DNA of 64,000 nucleotides, from the NCBI GenBank assembly GCA_028869135.1, contig JAGWTC010000003.1, forward strand, positions 113,223 to 177,222. The letters are read 5' to 3'. Position 1 is the first letter of the stretch. The number at the start of each line of letters is the position of its first letter. This DNA is from Rhodocyclaceae bacterium. GTDB lineage: Bacteria > Pseudomonadota > Gammaproteobacteria > Burkholderiales > Rhodocyclaceae. The notes beneath the pieces were generated by a model. That model ran no database searches. It had not been told where the DNA came from and was given only the letters and a program-made list of their open reading frames with translations. The translations under genes were made by a program, and so were the position numbers. Shown piece by piece: positions 9,093 through 17,489 of the stretch.

Positions 9093-10604
9093 CTAACGTT
9101 GAGCACGCACCTCTGCCAGCAGCGGCAGCAGCGCGTCCGAGAGCGCAGGCGCGAAGGCTCCCAGCGCGGCAGCGCCGCCGCCCGGCTGCTCTTCCGGCGC
9201 ATAGAGCACGACGATGGCGCCGTCATCGCCGCGCCCGCTGAGTCTCGACTTCAGCATCAGCAGCTTGGCCTTGATGTCGCTGGCGGTGAGTTGCCCGTCG
9301 ATCCAGTACCAGTGCCACACGCGCAAACGCTGTTCGCCGCCGCTGACGCTGCCGCCGCGCAGCACGGCAGTGCGTACGGAAAACCCGTTCGACTCGGCGC
9401 CGCCGCGCTCGACGACCGCCCAGAACGGGTCGTCGCTGCGCGCCAGCATGTTCTCGGAGCTGACCAGCTTGCGCTGCTTGTCCTGATGCCGGTAGTAGGC
9501 GACATAGACCGCCGCCTGACGCCCGCCTTCCGCGTAGCTGCGCTTCCATGTCGCCGCCGGCTGCGTGAAGGCCGGCTGCCAGCCGCTGAACCCGACCGGC
9601 ATGCCGTGCCATTGGCCGACATCCGGCAGCATGTCCGTATTGAAGGCAGGCGTCTGCGTCAAGTCGCCGCGTTCGATCAGCCACAAACCGGCACGCGGCA
9701 ACAACAAGGCGACGACAAGCAGCACGCAAGTCAACAGCAGGCTGCCGCGGCGCGACGCGGCATGGGCGGACAAATCGGGTTTGTGTTCCGGCTCCTGCCA
9801 GCGCATACCCATCATGAACAGCAACGTCATGACGATGCCGAAGAAAACCCAGCCGTAGACCAGATGATCGACGCCGGTGGCAAGCTTGTTGCCCGACAGG
9901 TGGCCGAGCATGACGATGCCGTAGGCGCGCACCCAGTTGGCGACCAGCGGCACCAGCGCGGCAGCGATGATGAACAGCACGCGCCGCTTCAGGGTGCTGT
10001 AGTTCAGATAGGCGAAGAGCATGCCAACGCAGATGGAGGCGATCAGATAGCGAATGCCGCTGCATGCCTCGACCACGGACCAGTGTCCGCTGGGGATGAC
10101 GAACTGCAAGCCCTCCTGATACACCGGGACCCCTGACAGGCGCACCCCCGCCACCGTGATGTCGGCGGTCCACTGCATCAGGCGCGGCATGATGAACTCG
10201 CCGAAGGGTACGCAGAAATACAGGAACAGCAAGGGGAACAGGATGGCGCGCGCGACCGGAATTCCCAGCAGCATGGGCACGCTGAACACCACCATGCTGA
10301 CCAGGGCGAACTGTGTCACGACGTTTGCAGCGGCAAGCTGTCCCAGCAACCACAGTGCGCCCACCAGCAGCAGCGGAATCACCATCGTCGGCGCCGGCGC
10401 CGGCGTAAAGCGCGACAAGGGCTCGCGCAATCGCCAGATCAGCCACAGCGTGATCGGCGGCACCAGAAAAGCGTGGGTGAAGGTACCCGAGCGGTCCCAG
10501 ATTTCCACCATGCCGGCAAGCGTGGACCAGTAAGCGGCGGCAATCAATGCAAAGGCCAGCAGCAAGGCCGCCAGCGACCTGGGCCATGCAGAGAGATGTC
10601 TCAT
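9093..10604 (-). CDS. xrtA: Exosortase A fused to an EpsI-type domain
   Basis: Integral membrane transpeptidase-like enzyme of 503 residues, believed to cleave PEP-CTERM tails at the inner membrane and pass proteins to a surface anchor. The N-terminal 280 residues are polytopic and hold the three conserved catalytic residues: Cys181 in VVEACSGIRYL, Arg226 in ANWVRAYGIV and His247 in GVDHLVYGW. Residues from about 290 form a membrane anchor plus a soluble EpsI-like domain with WHWYWIDGQ, known as a separate protein or a fusion in these systems. It overlaps the upstream stp1 gene as ATGA. All catalytic residues are present, so it should be active, although no PEP-CTERM protein is encoded in this window. 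Confidence 0.95.
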   Translation of the reverse strand: MRHLSAWPRSLAALLLAFALIAAAYWSTLAGMVEIWDRSGTFTHAFLVPPITLWLIWRLREPLSRFTPAPAPTMVIPLLLVGALWLLGQLAAANVVTQFALVSMVVFSVPMLLGIPVARAILFPLLFLYFCVPFGEFIMPRLMQWTADITVAGVRLSGVPVYQEGLQFVIPSGHWSVVEACSGIRYLIASICVGMLFAYLNYSTLKRRVLFIIAAALVPLVANWVRAYGIVMLGHLSGNKLATGVDHLVYGWVFFGIVMTLLFMMGMRWQEPEHKPDLSAHAASRRGSLLLTCVLLVVALLLPRAGLWLIERGDLTQTPAFNTDMLPDVGQWHGMPVGFSGWQPAFTQPAATWKRSYAEGGRQAAVYVAYYRHQDKQRKLVSSENMLARSDDPFWAVVERGGAESNGFSVRTAVLRGGSVSGGEQRLRVWHWYWIDGQLTASDIKAKLLMLKSRLSGRGDDGAIVVLYAPEEQPGGGAAALGAFAPALSDALLPLLAEVRAQR

Positions 10605-11812
10605 GCCGGCTGCGCTCCCGACTCGGTCTGCGTCAGATGGCGGTCGATGCCGGCCAGATGCGCGTCCCAGCTATAGCGCGCCACGACGCAGGCACGGCCA
10701 TTGGCGCCCACCTCCGCTGCGGCGGGCGCATTGGCCAGCAGATGGCGGATCGCGGCAACGTATTCGTCGGCGCTTTCGGCGGTCAGGAAATCCGTCCCCT
10801 GCCCGGCTTCTATGGCGTTGGCGCAGCCGCGCGCGGCGACCACCGGGCGTCCCATGGCCATCGCCTCAAGCACCTTGTTCTGCACACCACGCGCGATGCG
10901 CAGCGGCGCCACCACGACGGCGGCATGAGCGAGCCAAGGGCGCACATCGGGAACGGTGCCGCTGACCGCCACACCCTCCCCGGCCAAGGCCAGCACCGCA
11001 GGCGTCGGACTGCGGCCGACGATATGAAAGCGCAGGCGCGGCTCTACGGCGCGCAGCCGGGGCAGTACTTCGGCGGCAAACCAGCACACGGCATCGATAT
11101 TCGGCCAGTAGTCCATGGCGCCGGTAAACACCAGCGGCAATTCGTCCTCGCCGTAGGGCGAAACGCCGGCATGCTGCGGCGAAAAGAAATCTGCATCCAC
11201 GCCATTGCCCACCGCATCGACGCTTGCGCTGCACTCGGGCGCCATTTTTGTGAACAAGGCGGCCTCGGCCGGCGTCACGAAGAAGGAACGGCGCGCGCGC
11301 GCCGCGACCTGACGCTCGAACTTCAGCAGCATTCGCCCCTCGCGACGATAGATCCAGGACATCGGCCAACGATGGCTTGCAGCATAGGCCGTCCACTTCG
11401 CCGAATCGGCATCGACGAAATCGACGAGGCAGGGCAAGGTGTCCGGCACATACTGCGCCATGACCGACGAGAACACGACGGCTGCATCGAAAGGCCGCTG
11501 CGCCAGCGTTGCCGCGACCCAGTCGCGCATGCCGCGGCGGCGGTAATACGGCAGGGACAGCGCCTCGCCGCTTAACAGGCCGCTGAGGCTGCTCAACTTG
11601 GCAATACGCGGCGACAGGCGCTCCACATGCAGCCCGGCGCAATAGCCGCGCACGGTGTCCACGTATTCTTCGTCGGCGGGATCATCGATGAAGGTACCGA
11701 GGTGCACTTCATGGTCACGCGCCAGATGCTTGAGCAAATGGAAGGAGCGCACCTTGTCGCCCTTGTTGGGCGGATAAGGCAGACGGTGTACGAGATAGAG
11801 CAGGCGCGCCAT
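10601..11812 (-). CDS. Sugar transferase, PEP-CTERM/EpsH1-associated (stp1 type)
   Basis: GT4-like glycosyltransferase of 403 residues. Its start, MARLLYLVHRLPYPPNKGDK, with KVRSFHLLKHLARDHEVHLG next, is characteristic of the stp1 sugar transferases of exosortase loci. The C-terminal part has LVFTGAMDYWPN, RLRFHIVGRSP and ARGVQNKVLEAMAMGRPVV. It overlaps xrtA by four bases. It probably acts in repeat-unit assembly on undecaprenyl phosphate. Coupling to the exosortase gene is typical of these loci. Confidence 0.9.
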   Translation of the reverse strand: MARLLYLVHRLPYPPNKGDKVRSFHLLKHLARDHEVHLGTFIDDPADEEYVDTVRGYCAGLHVERLSPRIAKLSSLSGLLSGEALSLPYYRRRGMRDWVAATLAQRPFDAAVVFSSVMAQYVPDTLPCLVDFVDADSAKWTAYAASHRWPMSWIYRREGRMLLKFERQVAARARRSFFVTPAEAALFTKMAPECSASVDAVGNGVDADFFSPQHAGVSPYGEDELPLVFTGAMDYWPNIDAVCWFAAEVLPRLRAVEPRLRFHIVGRSPTPAVLALAGEGVAVSGTVPDVRPWLAHAAVVVAPLRIARGVQNKVLEAMAMGRPVVAARGCANAIEAGQGTDFLTAESADEYVAAIRHLLANAPAAAEVGANGRACVVARYSWDAHLAGIDRHLTQTESGAQPA

Positions 11813-11827
11813 CAGGGTGTGCTCGCG

Positions 11828-12871
11828 CTAACCAAGATTGCGCACGATATGCGGCCCCAGCCAATTGGCCAGGCCGATGGGCATGCGCTGCCATGCCGCG
11901 ATCATGAGCTTGTACTTCGGGTTGTTCGGGTTGTTCTGCGGGATCGAATCGCGCTTGAACAGACGATATTCGTAGTAGAGGGGCTGCGGCTCGAAGCCCC
12001 AGTTTTTCTTGAACGAATAGGAGCCCGTGCCCTGCTTGCTGCGTCCGTAATCGAAGACCTTGAGGCCGCGCGCGCAGGCGCGACGCATCAGCTCCCAGTA
12101 CTTGAAGTCGTTGGCGGCGAGGTCGCGCGCATCGACATGGTCGCCGGCATAGTACGGCAGCACCTCGTCGCGGAAATAGAAGCTCAGCACGCTGCTCAAC
12201 GGCTTTCCGTCCGGGCCGCTGACCGTCAGCACCTCGGCGTCGGCGCCGAACTCGGCGAGCAGCGCGGCGAAATAGCGCTTGGGAAATGCCGGCGTACCGT
12301 GCCGATGAACGTTGTCGGCGTAGAGGTCGAAGAAGCGATCGACATTGCTGTCGACGTCGCTGCGCAGCTCGTTCTTGATCCCCTTCCTGACCATGGCGCG
12401 CTGCTTGCGCGGGATGGCCTGCATATTGGCGTCCTCGTCCGGCAGAATCTCGCGGCGGAAAGTCACATAGAGATCCTGGGTCGGCCAATCGGCGTGACGG
12501 ACCGCCAGATTGCGATATTCGAGGTGGGTGACGCCCAGCCGGGCGGCGATGCGTTCCGCCTCCTGCTCCAGCGCCGCCGCCACCGCTTCGTCGTCGGCCA
12601 GCACGCCGCCGTAAACGGCAAAGGGCAGAGAGCTCAGCGAATTTCCGAACAGGCGGCTATTGACCTGAACCAGCGGCAGCACGCCGACGATCTTGCCGGC
12701 CCGTTGCGCATAGAGAAAGAAGGTCGGATGCGCAAAAACCCCGTGGATGACACGCTGCCATCCCGCCCGATGGAAGAAGGTCGCCTGGGGATGCGCCTGC
12801 GCATAGGCGTCCCAGGCCGCATAGGCGTCCGGGTCGAGGCGATGCAGGCTGATGGAGGACAACGAAGACAT
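11828..12871 (-). CDS. FemAB family protein, XrtA/PEP-CTERM-associated
   Basis: Protein of 347 residues with two GNAT-like halves, as in FemABX peptidyltransferases. Recognisable segments are ATFFHRAGWQRVIHGVF near the N-terminus, VNSRLFGNSLSSLPFAVYGG, and FDYGRSKQGTGSYSFKKNWG near residue 300, which I recognise from the exosortase-associated FemAB family. It would transfer an aminoacyl or acyl group, perhaps onto the polysaccharide or the surface anchor. It lies 30 bases after the XrtA-type deacetylase gene and 15 bases before stp1. The substrate is not known from sequence. Confidence 0.88.
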   Translation of the reverse strand: MSSLSSISLHRLDPDAYAAWDAYAQAHPQATFFHRAGWQRVIHGVFAHPTFFLYAQRAGKIVGVLPLVQVNSRLFGNSLSSLPFAVYGGVLADDEAVAAALEQEAERIAARLGVTHLEYRNLAVRHADWPTQDLYVTFRREILPDEDANMQAIPRKQRAMVRKGIKNELRSDVDSNVDRFFDLYADNVHRHGTPAFPKRYFAALLAEFGADAEVLTVSGPDGKPLSSVLSFYFRDEVLPYYAGDHVDARDLAANDFKYWELMRRACARGLKVFDYGRSKQGTGSYSFKKNWGFEPQPLYYEYRLFKRDSIPQNNPNNPKYKLMIAAWQRMPIGLANWLGPHIVRNLG

Positions 12872-12901
12872 GGTTTCACGGACGGCGACCGGCGCCGGAG
12901 A

Positions 12902-13750
12902 TCAGTTGGCGACGCAGGCGTCCTTGAGGAAGACCCGATCCATGCGCCCCCACTTGAAATCGTCCAGCAGTCGGTCGAGACGATGCTCCATGCGATCGAG
13001 ATTCAGATAGTGGCGGAAACGTGCCTTGGCGCTGGCGCCCGCGACCCGGGGCTGCTGCGGATCGACTTCCCAGGGATGGAAATAAAAGACGGCGGCGCTG
13101 CCGTCTTCCTCGTTGACGCGGCGCAACAGACGGCGCGACAGCGCGTAAGGCATGAGACGGAAATAACCGCCGCCGCTGGCCGGCCAGTTGCGCGAAAACG
13201 CGCGTATGGTCGTGGCAGGAATTTCACTCAAACTGGGCCTGACGTCGTGCATGAAGCGCGGCGCGTCGGGAATGCCGTAGTGATCGTGTTTGATCGGATA
13301 GATGCTCGAACTGTAGCGATAACCGGCCGCCACCAGACAATCGAAAGCCCAGAGATTGCCGGTGCTGATCGAAAAGCTCGGTGCGCGATAGCCGCGCACG
13401 GTCTGCCCTGACAATGCTTCCAGAATGTCCTTGGCGCGCGTGATGTCGTCGAGAAATTCGGCGCGGCTCTGCTCGCTGGCGCGCTGATGCGCGTAGCCGT
13501 GGCTGGCGATCTCATGGCCGCGGCGCGTCATTTCGCGCACCAGATCGGGGTAGCGTTCGGCAATCCAGCCGAGCGTAAAGAACGTCGCCTTGACGTCGTG
13601 ACGATCGAGCATGTCCAGAATCAGGCCGACATTGCGCTCGACGCGGCATTCCCGGGTTTCCCACTCGCTGCGCGCAATGCAGGGCGCAAAGGCGGACACC
13701 TGGAAATAGTCCTCGACGTCTATGGTCAGAGCATTGGTGATGGCGCTCAT
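12902..13750 (-). CDS. Polysaccharide deacetylase, XrtA system type
   Basis: NodB-homology deacetylase of 282 residues, starting MSAITNALTIDVEDYFQVSA, the signature of the exosortase-associated group. Asp11 and Asp14 supply the catalytic and metal-binding acids, and ASHGYAH supplies the metal-binding histidines, with VRGYRAPSFSIS following. No signal peptide is present. It overlaps the upstream ATPase gene as ATGA. Partial deacetylation of the polysaccharide is the expected role, as with PgaB or IcaB in other systems; that comparison is functional only. Confidence 0.92.
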   Translation of the reverse strand: MSAITNALTIDVEDYFQVSAFAPCIARSEWETRECRVERNVGLILDMLDRHDVKATFFTLGWIAERYPDLVREMTRRGHEIASHGYAHQRASEQSRAEFLDDITRAKDILEALSGQTVRGYRAPSFSISTGNLWAFDCLVAAGYRYSSSIYPIKHDHYGIPDAPRFMHDVRPSLSEIPATTIRAFSRNWPASGGGYFRLMPYALSRRLLRRVNEEDGSAAVFYFHPWEVDPQQPRVAGASAKARFRHYLNLDRMEHRLDRLLDDFKWGRMDRVFLKDACVAN

Positions 13751-14913
13751 TTGCGCTCCTCCGATTTGTCCCGGCTGCGGCGATTGCGCTCCTCGCGACC
13801 GGGCCTGGACGGGGCCTGCGGCCGCGCGGCATTGACCAGGCGCTGCAGCAGATTGAGCATCAGCGACTGACCGCGCTCGATGCGCAGCAAGCTGCGCTCG
13901 ATCCGGATCAGCAGTTCGTCATCGCGGCGCATGCGCGCGCCCGCCAGCGACTGGCGCAGTTCCATGGCCGTCTGCTCGTCTATTTCCAGCGGCTTCAGCG
14001 TATCGAGATCAAGGCCGAGCCTCGCGAATTCCTCATCGATGCCGCCGTCCATGGAGCTGTCGATGGCCGAGGGCGCCATCAGGCCGCTGTCCGCGAGGCC
14101 GAAGGGCTTGTCGTTGAGCTCGGCCGCGACCTGCTCCACTTCCTGCGGCGAGAACAGGGTGAGCTCGCCGAGAAAACCCAGCAGCAGCAGACGGTCGCAC
14201 AGCGCATTGATGCGCCGCGGGATTCCTCCACTGGCGCGATGGATGACCGGGAAAGTGTCTTCCTGGAAACGTGGCTTGTCCGTGGCGCCCGCACACTTGA
14301 GGCGATGCAGTACATAGCCGCGCGTTTCCTCGACGTCGAGCGGCCCGATATGACAGGCGGCGATGACGCGCTGCTTGAGCTGCTGCATCTGCGGACTGTT
14401 GAGGATGGCGCGGAACTCGGGCTGGCCGATGAGGAAGCTCTGCAACAGCGCCTGCGTCTCGAACTGGAAATTGGACAGCATGCGCAGCTCCTCGACCGCG
14501 CGCTGCGTGAGATTCTGCGCCTCGTCCACGATCAGCAGGCAGCGCTTGCCCTGGCGCGCGACGTCGACGAGGAAGGCTTCGAGCGCCAGCAGCAGCTCCG
14601 ATTTGTTGCTGCCGGCAGTACGCACGCCGAAGGCGGCGGCGACCATGCGCAGGATGTCGTCGGCATCGAGCTGGGTGCTGACGAGCTGCGCCGCGACGAG
14701 CTTGTCCTGATCGAGAGACTCGAGCAGCCCGCGCACGATAGTGGTCTTGCCCGCGCCGACTTCGCCGGTAATGACGATGAAGCCCTCGTTCTGATGCACG
14801 CCGTACTCAAGATAGGCTGAGGCGCGTTGATGCTGCTTGCTGGCGTAATAGAAGCCCGGGTCCGGATTGAGCTGGAAAGGCTTGGCGTGCAGTCCGTAAT
14901 AGGCTTCGTACAT
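13747..14913 (-). CDS. XrtA-associated ExeA/GspA-like ATPase
   Basis: AAA-type ATPase of 388 residues. It begins MYEAYYGLHAKPFQLNPDP, the typical opening of ExeA-like proteins. The Walker A motif is GEVGAGKTT (50-58), Walker B is CLLIVDEAQN, and GGIPRRINALCDRLLL follows in the sensor region. After about residue 280 there is a charged low-complexity tail ending in RPGREERNRRSRDKSEERK. The family is always found with the exosortase A chain-length and tyrosine kinase genes and may energise or regulate export. It overlaps the deacetylase by four bases. Confidence 0.92.
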   Translation of the reverse strand: MYEAYYGLHAKPFQLNPDPGFYYASKQHQRASAYLEYGVHQNEGFIVITGEVGAGKTTIVRGLLESLDQDKLVAAQLVSTQLDADDILRMVAAAFGVRTAGSNKSELLLALEAFLVDVARQGKRCLLIVDEAQNLTQRAVEELRMLSNFQFETQALLQSFLIGQPEFRAILNSPQMQQLKQRVIAACHIGPLDVEETRGYVLHRLKCAGATDKPRFQEDTFPVIHRASGGIPRRINALCDRLLLLGFLGELTLFSPQEVEQVAAELNDKPFGLADSGLMAPSAIDSSMDGGIDEEFARLGLDLDTLKPLEIDEQTAMELRQSLAGARMRRDDELLIRIERSLLRIERGQSLMLNLLQRLVNAARPQAPSRPGREERNRRSRDKSEERK

Positions 14914-14922
14914 GAACGCCCC

Positions 14923-16554
14923 CTAGAAAACCATCAGCAGCGAGGCCAGTACCGCGTTCTCGACATAGTCGATCGCGCCGTTGACCTGGGTACGCCGATA
15001 ACCGATGCTGCCGCTGGTATAGGCGCCGAGCTTGTTGCTCAGCGTCGCCGAGTACATGAGGCGGTCTGAATCCAGCGCGCTGTTGTTGCCGGAGGTGTAG
15101 GACTTGTTGGCCATCAGGGCAAGCGCGGCGGTCGAGGTCAGCTTGTGCGACCAGTTGGCATTGACGCCCCTCTGCCGGATTCTCTGACTGATGTCGAAAT
15201 CGTCGGGCACCCCGATGCCGGTGCCCAGCGCGCGGCGATCGAGGTCCATGGCCGAGACGGCGATCACATTGCGCACGCCGGTCCAGGTGAAGGAGATTTC
15301 CCTGTTGTGGTTGACCGACGCACGCGACGTGGTAAAGCCGCCGATGACCTGCGCATCCGGCGAAATGCCCGTCGTCAGCAGCAAGGTCTGAATATAGGCG
15401 GAACGCTCGGCGTCGTCGGGAATGGTCGACCTCAACTGCTCGTTGAGCAGATCGAAATAGGTGCCCCTCGCATACGTCATCGATTGCGGCGCGCGCAGCA
15501 TGACGTCGCGCGTATCGCTGATGCGCCAGGCGGTGTTCGCCGTGCGATGGGTCAGATTGAAGTTGTAGCCCTGGCCAAAGTAGCGGTTTTCATGGGTCCA
15601 CTTGATCAGGGTGCGTTCGCCCGGCGCCCAGTCGAAACCCCAGCCCGTGATGCTGCTGGTCTGCTGCTTGAAATCAACGTAGTCGTTCGACTCCTGCCCG
15701 CCGATCACGGTAAAGCGGAACTGAGGATCGAACGCATAGGTCAGGCTGCCGCGCAAGGCGTTCGTCTTGTTCTTCGCGTTGTTTGAATACTCGCTCTGCT
15801 GCGCGTTGGCATCCAGCGCCCAGTTCAGCCTGCTCAGCCCCGTCGCTCCAGACAGGCTGCCCTGCACCGATTGAATGACGGTGTTGTTCATCGGGCCGTG
15901 GTTCTGCATGCTGTACCAGGTATTGTCGAAGCGCAGCTTGTAGTCCGTGCTGCCGAGCAGGCGCCCCTGGATATAGGGCGCTACCTGATACATCCGGGTC
16001 TCGACCACATTGTTGTTGAGCGAATCAGAACCGCTGGCGGGCGCGGCGAAAGCGGAGACCGCCTGCCGCGAAATCCGGCTGCTGACGTCGAGGTAAAGCC
16101 ACTTGTCGGCAAGCTCGACAGTGCCCATGCCGTTGAGGGCGCGCTGAACCCGGTCCCGGCCCTCCGTATTCATGTAGTTGATTCGCTCCAGCTTGAAGTC
16201 GATGTAGGCGCGAGCGCGACCGCCCTGCCCCTGGATCACGACGCCGGGACTGAGGCGCGTAATGAGATCGCTCTTGCCGCCATTCGCCAGCAGGGTCACA
16301 TTGTCAGTCTGGGTGAAATCCAGGCCAATGTTCGGCTTGATGTCCCAGCCGCGCTGGGTCAGCGCATTGCCGCTGCTGCCGGCGGCCGGCGCCGAGCCGA
16401 CCGGGTTCGAAGGAGGCTGGGGCGCACCTGCTTGAGCCGCCCCGGGCTGAGCCGAACCCGGCTGCGGCTGGCTGGACGCCTGTTGCGCCCAGACGCAGGG
16501 CACAGCAGCGATCGCCACCCCCACGGCCAACAGATGGCGCCAAGCGTACGCCAT
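14923..16554 (-). CDS. Outer-membrane beta-barrel protein of the XrtA exopolysaccharide system
   Basis: Protein of 543 residues with a signal peptide (MAYAWRHLLAVGVAIAAVPC, cleavage likely after WAQ), a Pro/Gln/Ala-rich linker, and a long series of alternating hydrophobic/polar strands ending in LASLLMVF, a terminal aromatic typical of outer-membrane barrels. It matches the conserved hypothetical barrel found between the tyrosine kinase and the ATPase in exosortase loci. The true ATG at 16554 overlaps the kinase stop as TGATG; a TTG one codon earlier is less likely. It may form the outer-membrane exit pore together with the export lipoprotein, as PgaA or AlgE do in other systems. Confidence 0.87.
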   Translation of the reverse strand: MAYAWRHLLAVGVAIAAVPCVWAQQASSQPQPGSAQPGAAQAGAPQPPSNPVGSAPAAGSSGNALTQRGWDIKPNIGLDFTQTDNVTLLANGGKSDLITRLSPGVVIQGQGGRARAYIDFKLERINYMNTEGRDRVQRALNGMGTVELADKWLYLDVSSRISRQAVSAFAAPASGSDSLNNNVVETRMYQVAPYIQGRLLGSTDYKLRFDNTWYSMQNHGPMNNTVIQSVQGSLSGATGLSRLNWALDANAQQSEYSNNAKNKTNALRGSLTYAFDPQFRFTVIGGQESNDYVDFKQQTSSITGWGFDWAPGERTLIKWTHENRYFGQGYNFNLTHRTANTAWRISDTRDVMLRAPQSMTYARGTYFDLLNEQLRSTIPDDAERSAYIQTLLLTTGISPDAQVIGGFTTSRASVNHNREISFTWTGVRNVIAVSAMDLDRRALGTGIGVPDDFDISQRIRQRGVNANWSHKLTSTAALALMANKSYTSGNNSALDSDRLMYSATLSNKLGAYTSGSIGYRRTQVNGAIDYVENAVLASLLMVF

Positions 16555-17489
16555 CAACGCGCCTCGCCTCCGTCGTTTTTCTTTTCGTAGCCGTAACCAT
16601 AGCCGTAGCCATAGCTGTGCCCATTGGCGCTCGGATCGGCCGCCTGATTCAGCATCAGCATCTTGACCGGTGCAAGCTCCAGCAAGGACAGCGCATGGCG
16701 AACTTCCGAGTGCGTGGTGCGCTCGGCGCGCACCACCAGCACGACCTGACCCATGTGGCTGGCCAGCGCTCGCGCCTCGGTCGTCACCAGCAGCGGCGGC
16801 GAATCGAAAATGATGACGCGATCGGAATAGCGCGTCGCCAGATCGTCGAGCAGATTCGCCATGGCGTCGCTGGCAAGCAGCTCCGTTGCATGCAGATGAC
16901 GCGAACCGCTGGGCAGGATGGAAAGCTTCTCCACATTGGTCCGCAGCATGACCTGGCTGAGGTCCGTATCCTTGTCAACGAGCACGTCCAGCAGACCCTT
17001 GCTCGGCGGCAGGCCGAAGATTTCCGGCAGGCTGGGGCGGGCGACATCGGCATCCACGAGCAGCACCGTGTGATCGAGCTCCATCGCAATGCTCATGGCG
17101 AGATTGGCGGCGGTAAAGCTCTTGCCCTCGCCCGGCACCGCGCTGGTCACCATGATCAGGTTGGCGTTCTTGACCGGCGCCACGCCCTTGCCGGCAACGT
17201 TGCGCAGCAGGGGGCGCTTGATGACACGCAGTTCGTCGGCCAGATGGGAACGCTCGGCGTGCGGGGTCAGAATGTCGTGACGCGCAATCCGCTCCATGTC
17301 GAGTTCGATGCGCCGCGAGGCATAAGCTGTCGACGCCGGCGCGGCGGCGGATGGGGCAACGATCTCCGCAGGCCGGACAACAGTCTCCCCCGGCTCCGGA
17401 GCCGGCGCGACGGGCGCAAGCTCGACGCCGGCGCGCCGCAACTCCGCCAATCGCTTGGCCGCCTGTTCAATGATATCCATATTCTTCAT
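16554..17489 (-). CDS. Exopolysaccharide tyrosine autokinase (XrtA-associated BY-kinase)
   Basis: Cytoplasmic bacterial tyrosine kinase of 311 residues that would pair with the adjacent chain-length protein. Walker A is AVPGEGKS (117-124), Walker A' is VLLVDAD (142-148), and the Walker B region reads VIIFDSPPLLVTTEARA. The C-terminal tail has five tyrosines at every second residue (293, 295, 297, 299 and 301) in an alternating Tyr-Gly run, the expected autophosphorylation cluster. The first 80 residues are Pro/Ala-rich. Cycling of tail phosphorylation usually controls polymer length and export. The start overlaps the chain-length gene as ATGA and the stop overlaps the barrel gene as TGATG. 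Confidence 0.94.
   Translation of the reverse strand: MKNMDIIEQAAKRLAELRRAGVELAPVAPAPEPGETVVRPAEIVAPSAAAPASTAYASRRIELDMERIARHDILTPHAERSHLADELRVIKRPLLRNVAGKGVAPVKNANLIMVTSAVPGEGKSFTAANLAMSIAMELDHTVLLVDADVARPSLPEIFGLPPSKGLLDVLVDKDTDLSQVMLRTNVEKLSILPSGSRHLHATELLASDAMANLLDDLATRYSDRVIIFDSPPLLVTTEARALASHMGQVVLVVRAERTTHSEVRHALSLLELAPVKMLMLNQAADPSANGHSYGYGYGYGYEKKNDGGEAR

Noticed and set aside
11627..13411. 594-codon plus-strand frame opposite stp1, FemAB and deacetylase genes
   Set aside because: Spans several real minus-strand genes; no recognisable domain.
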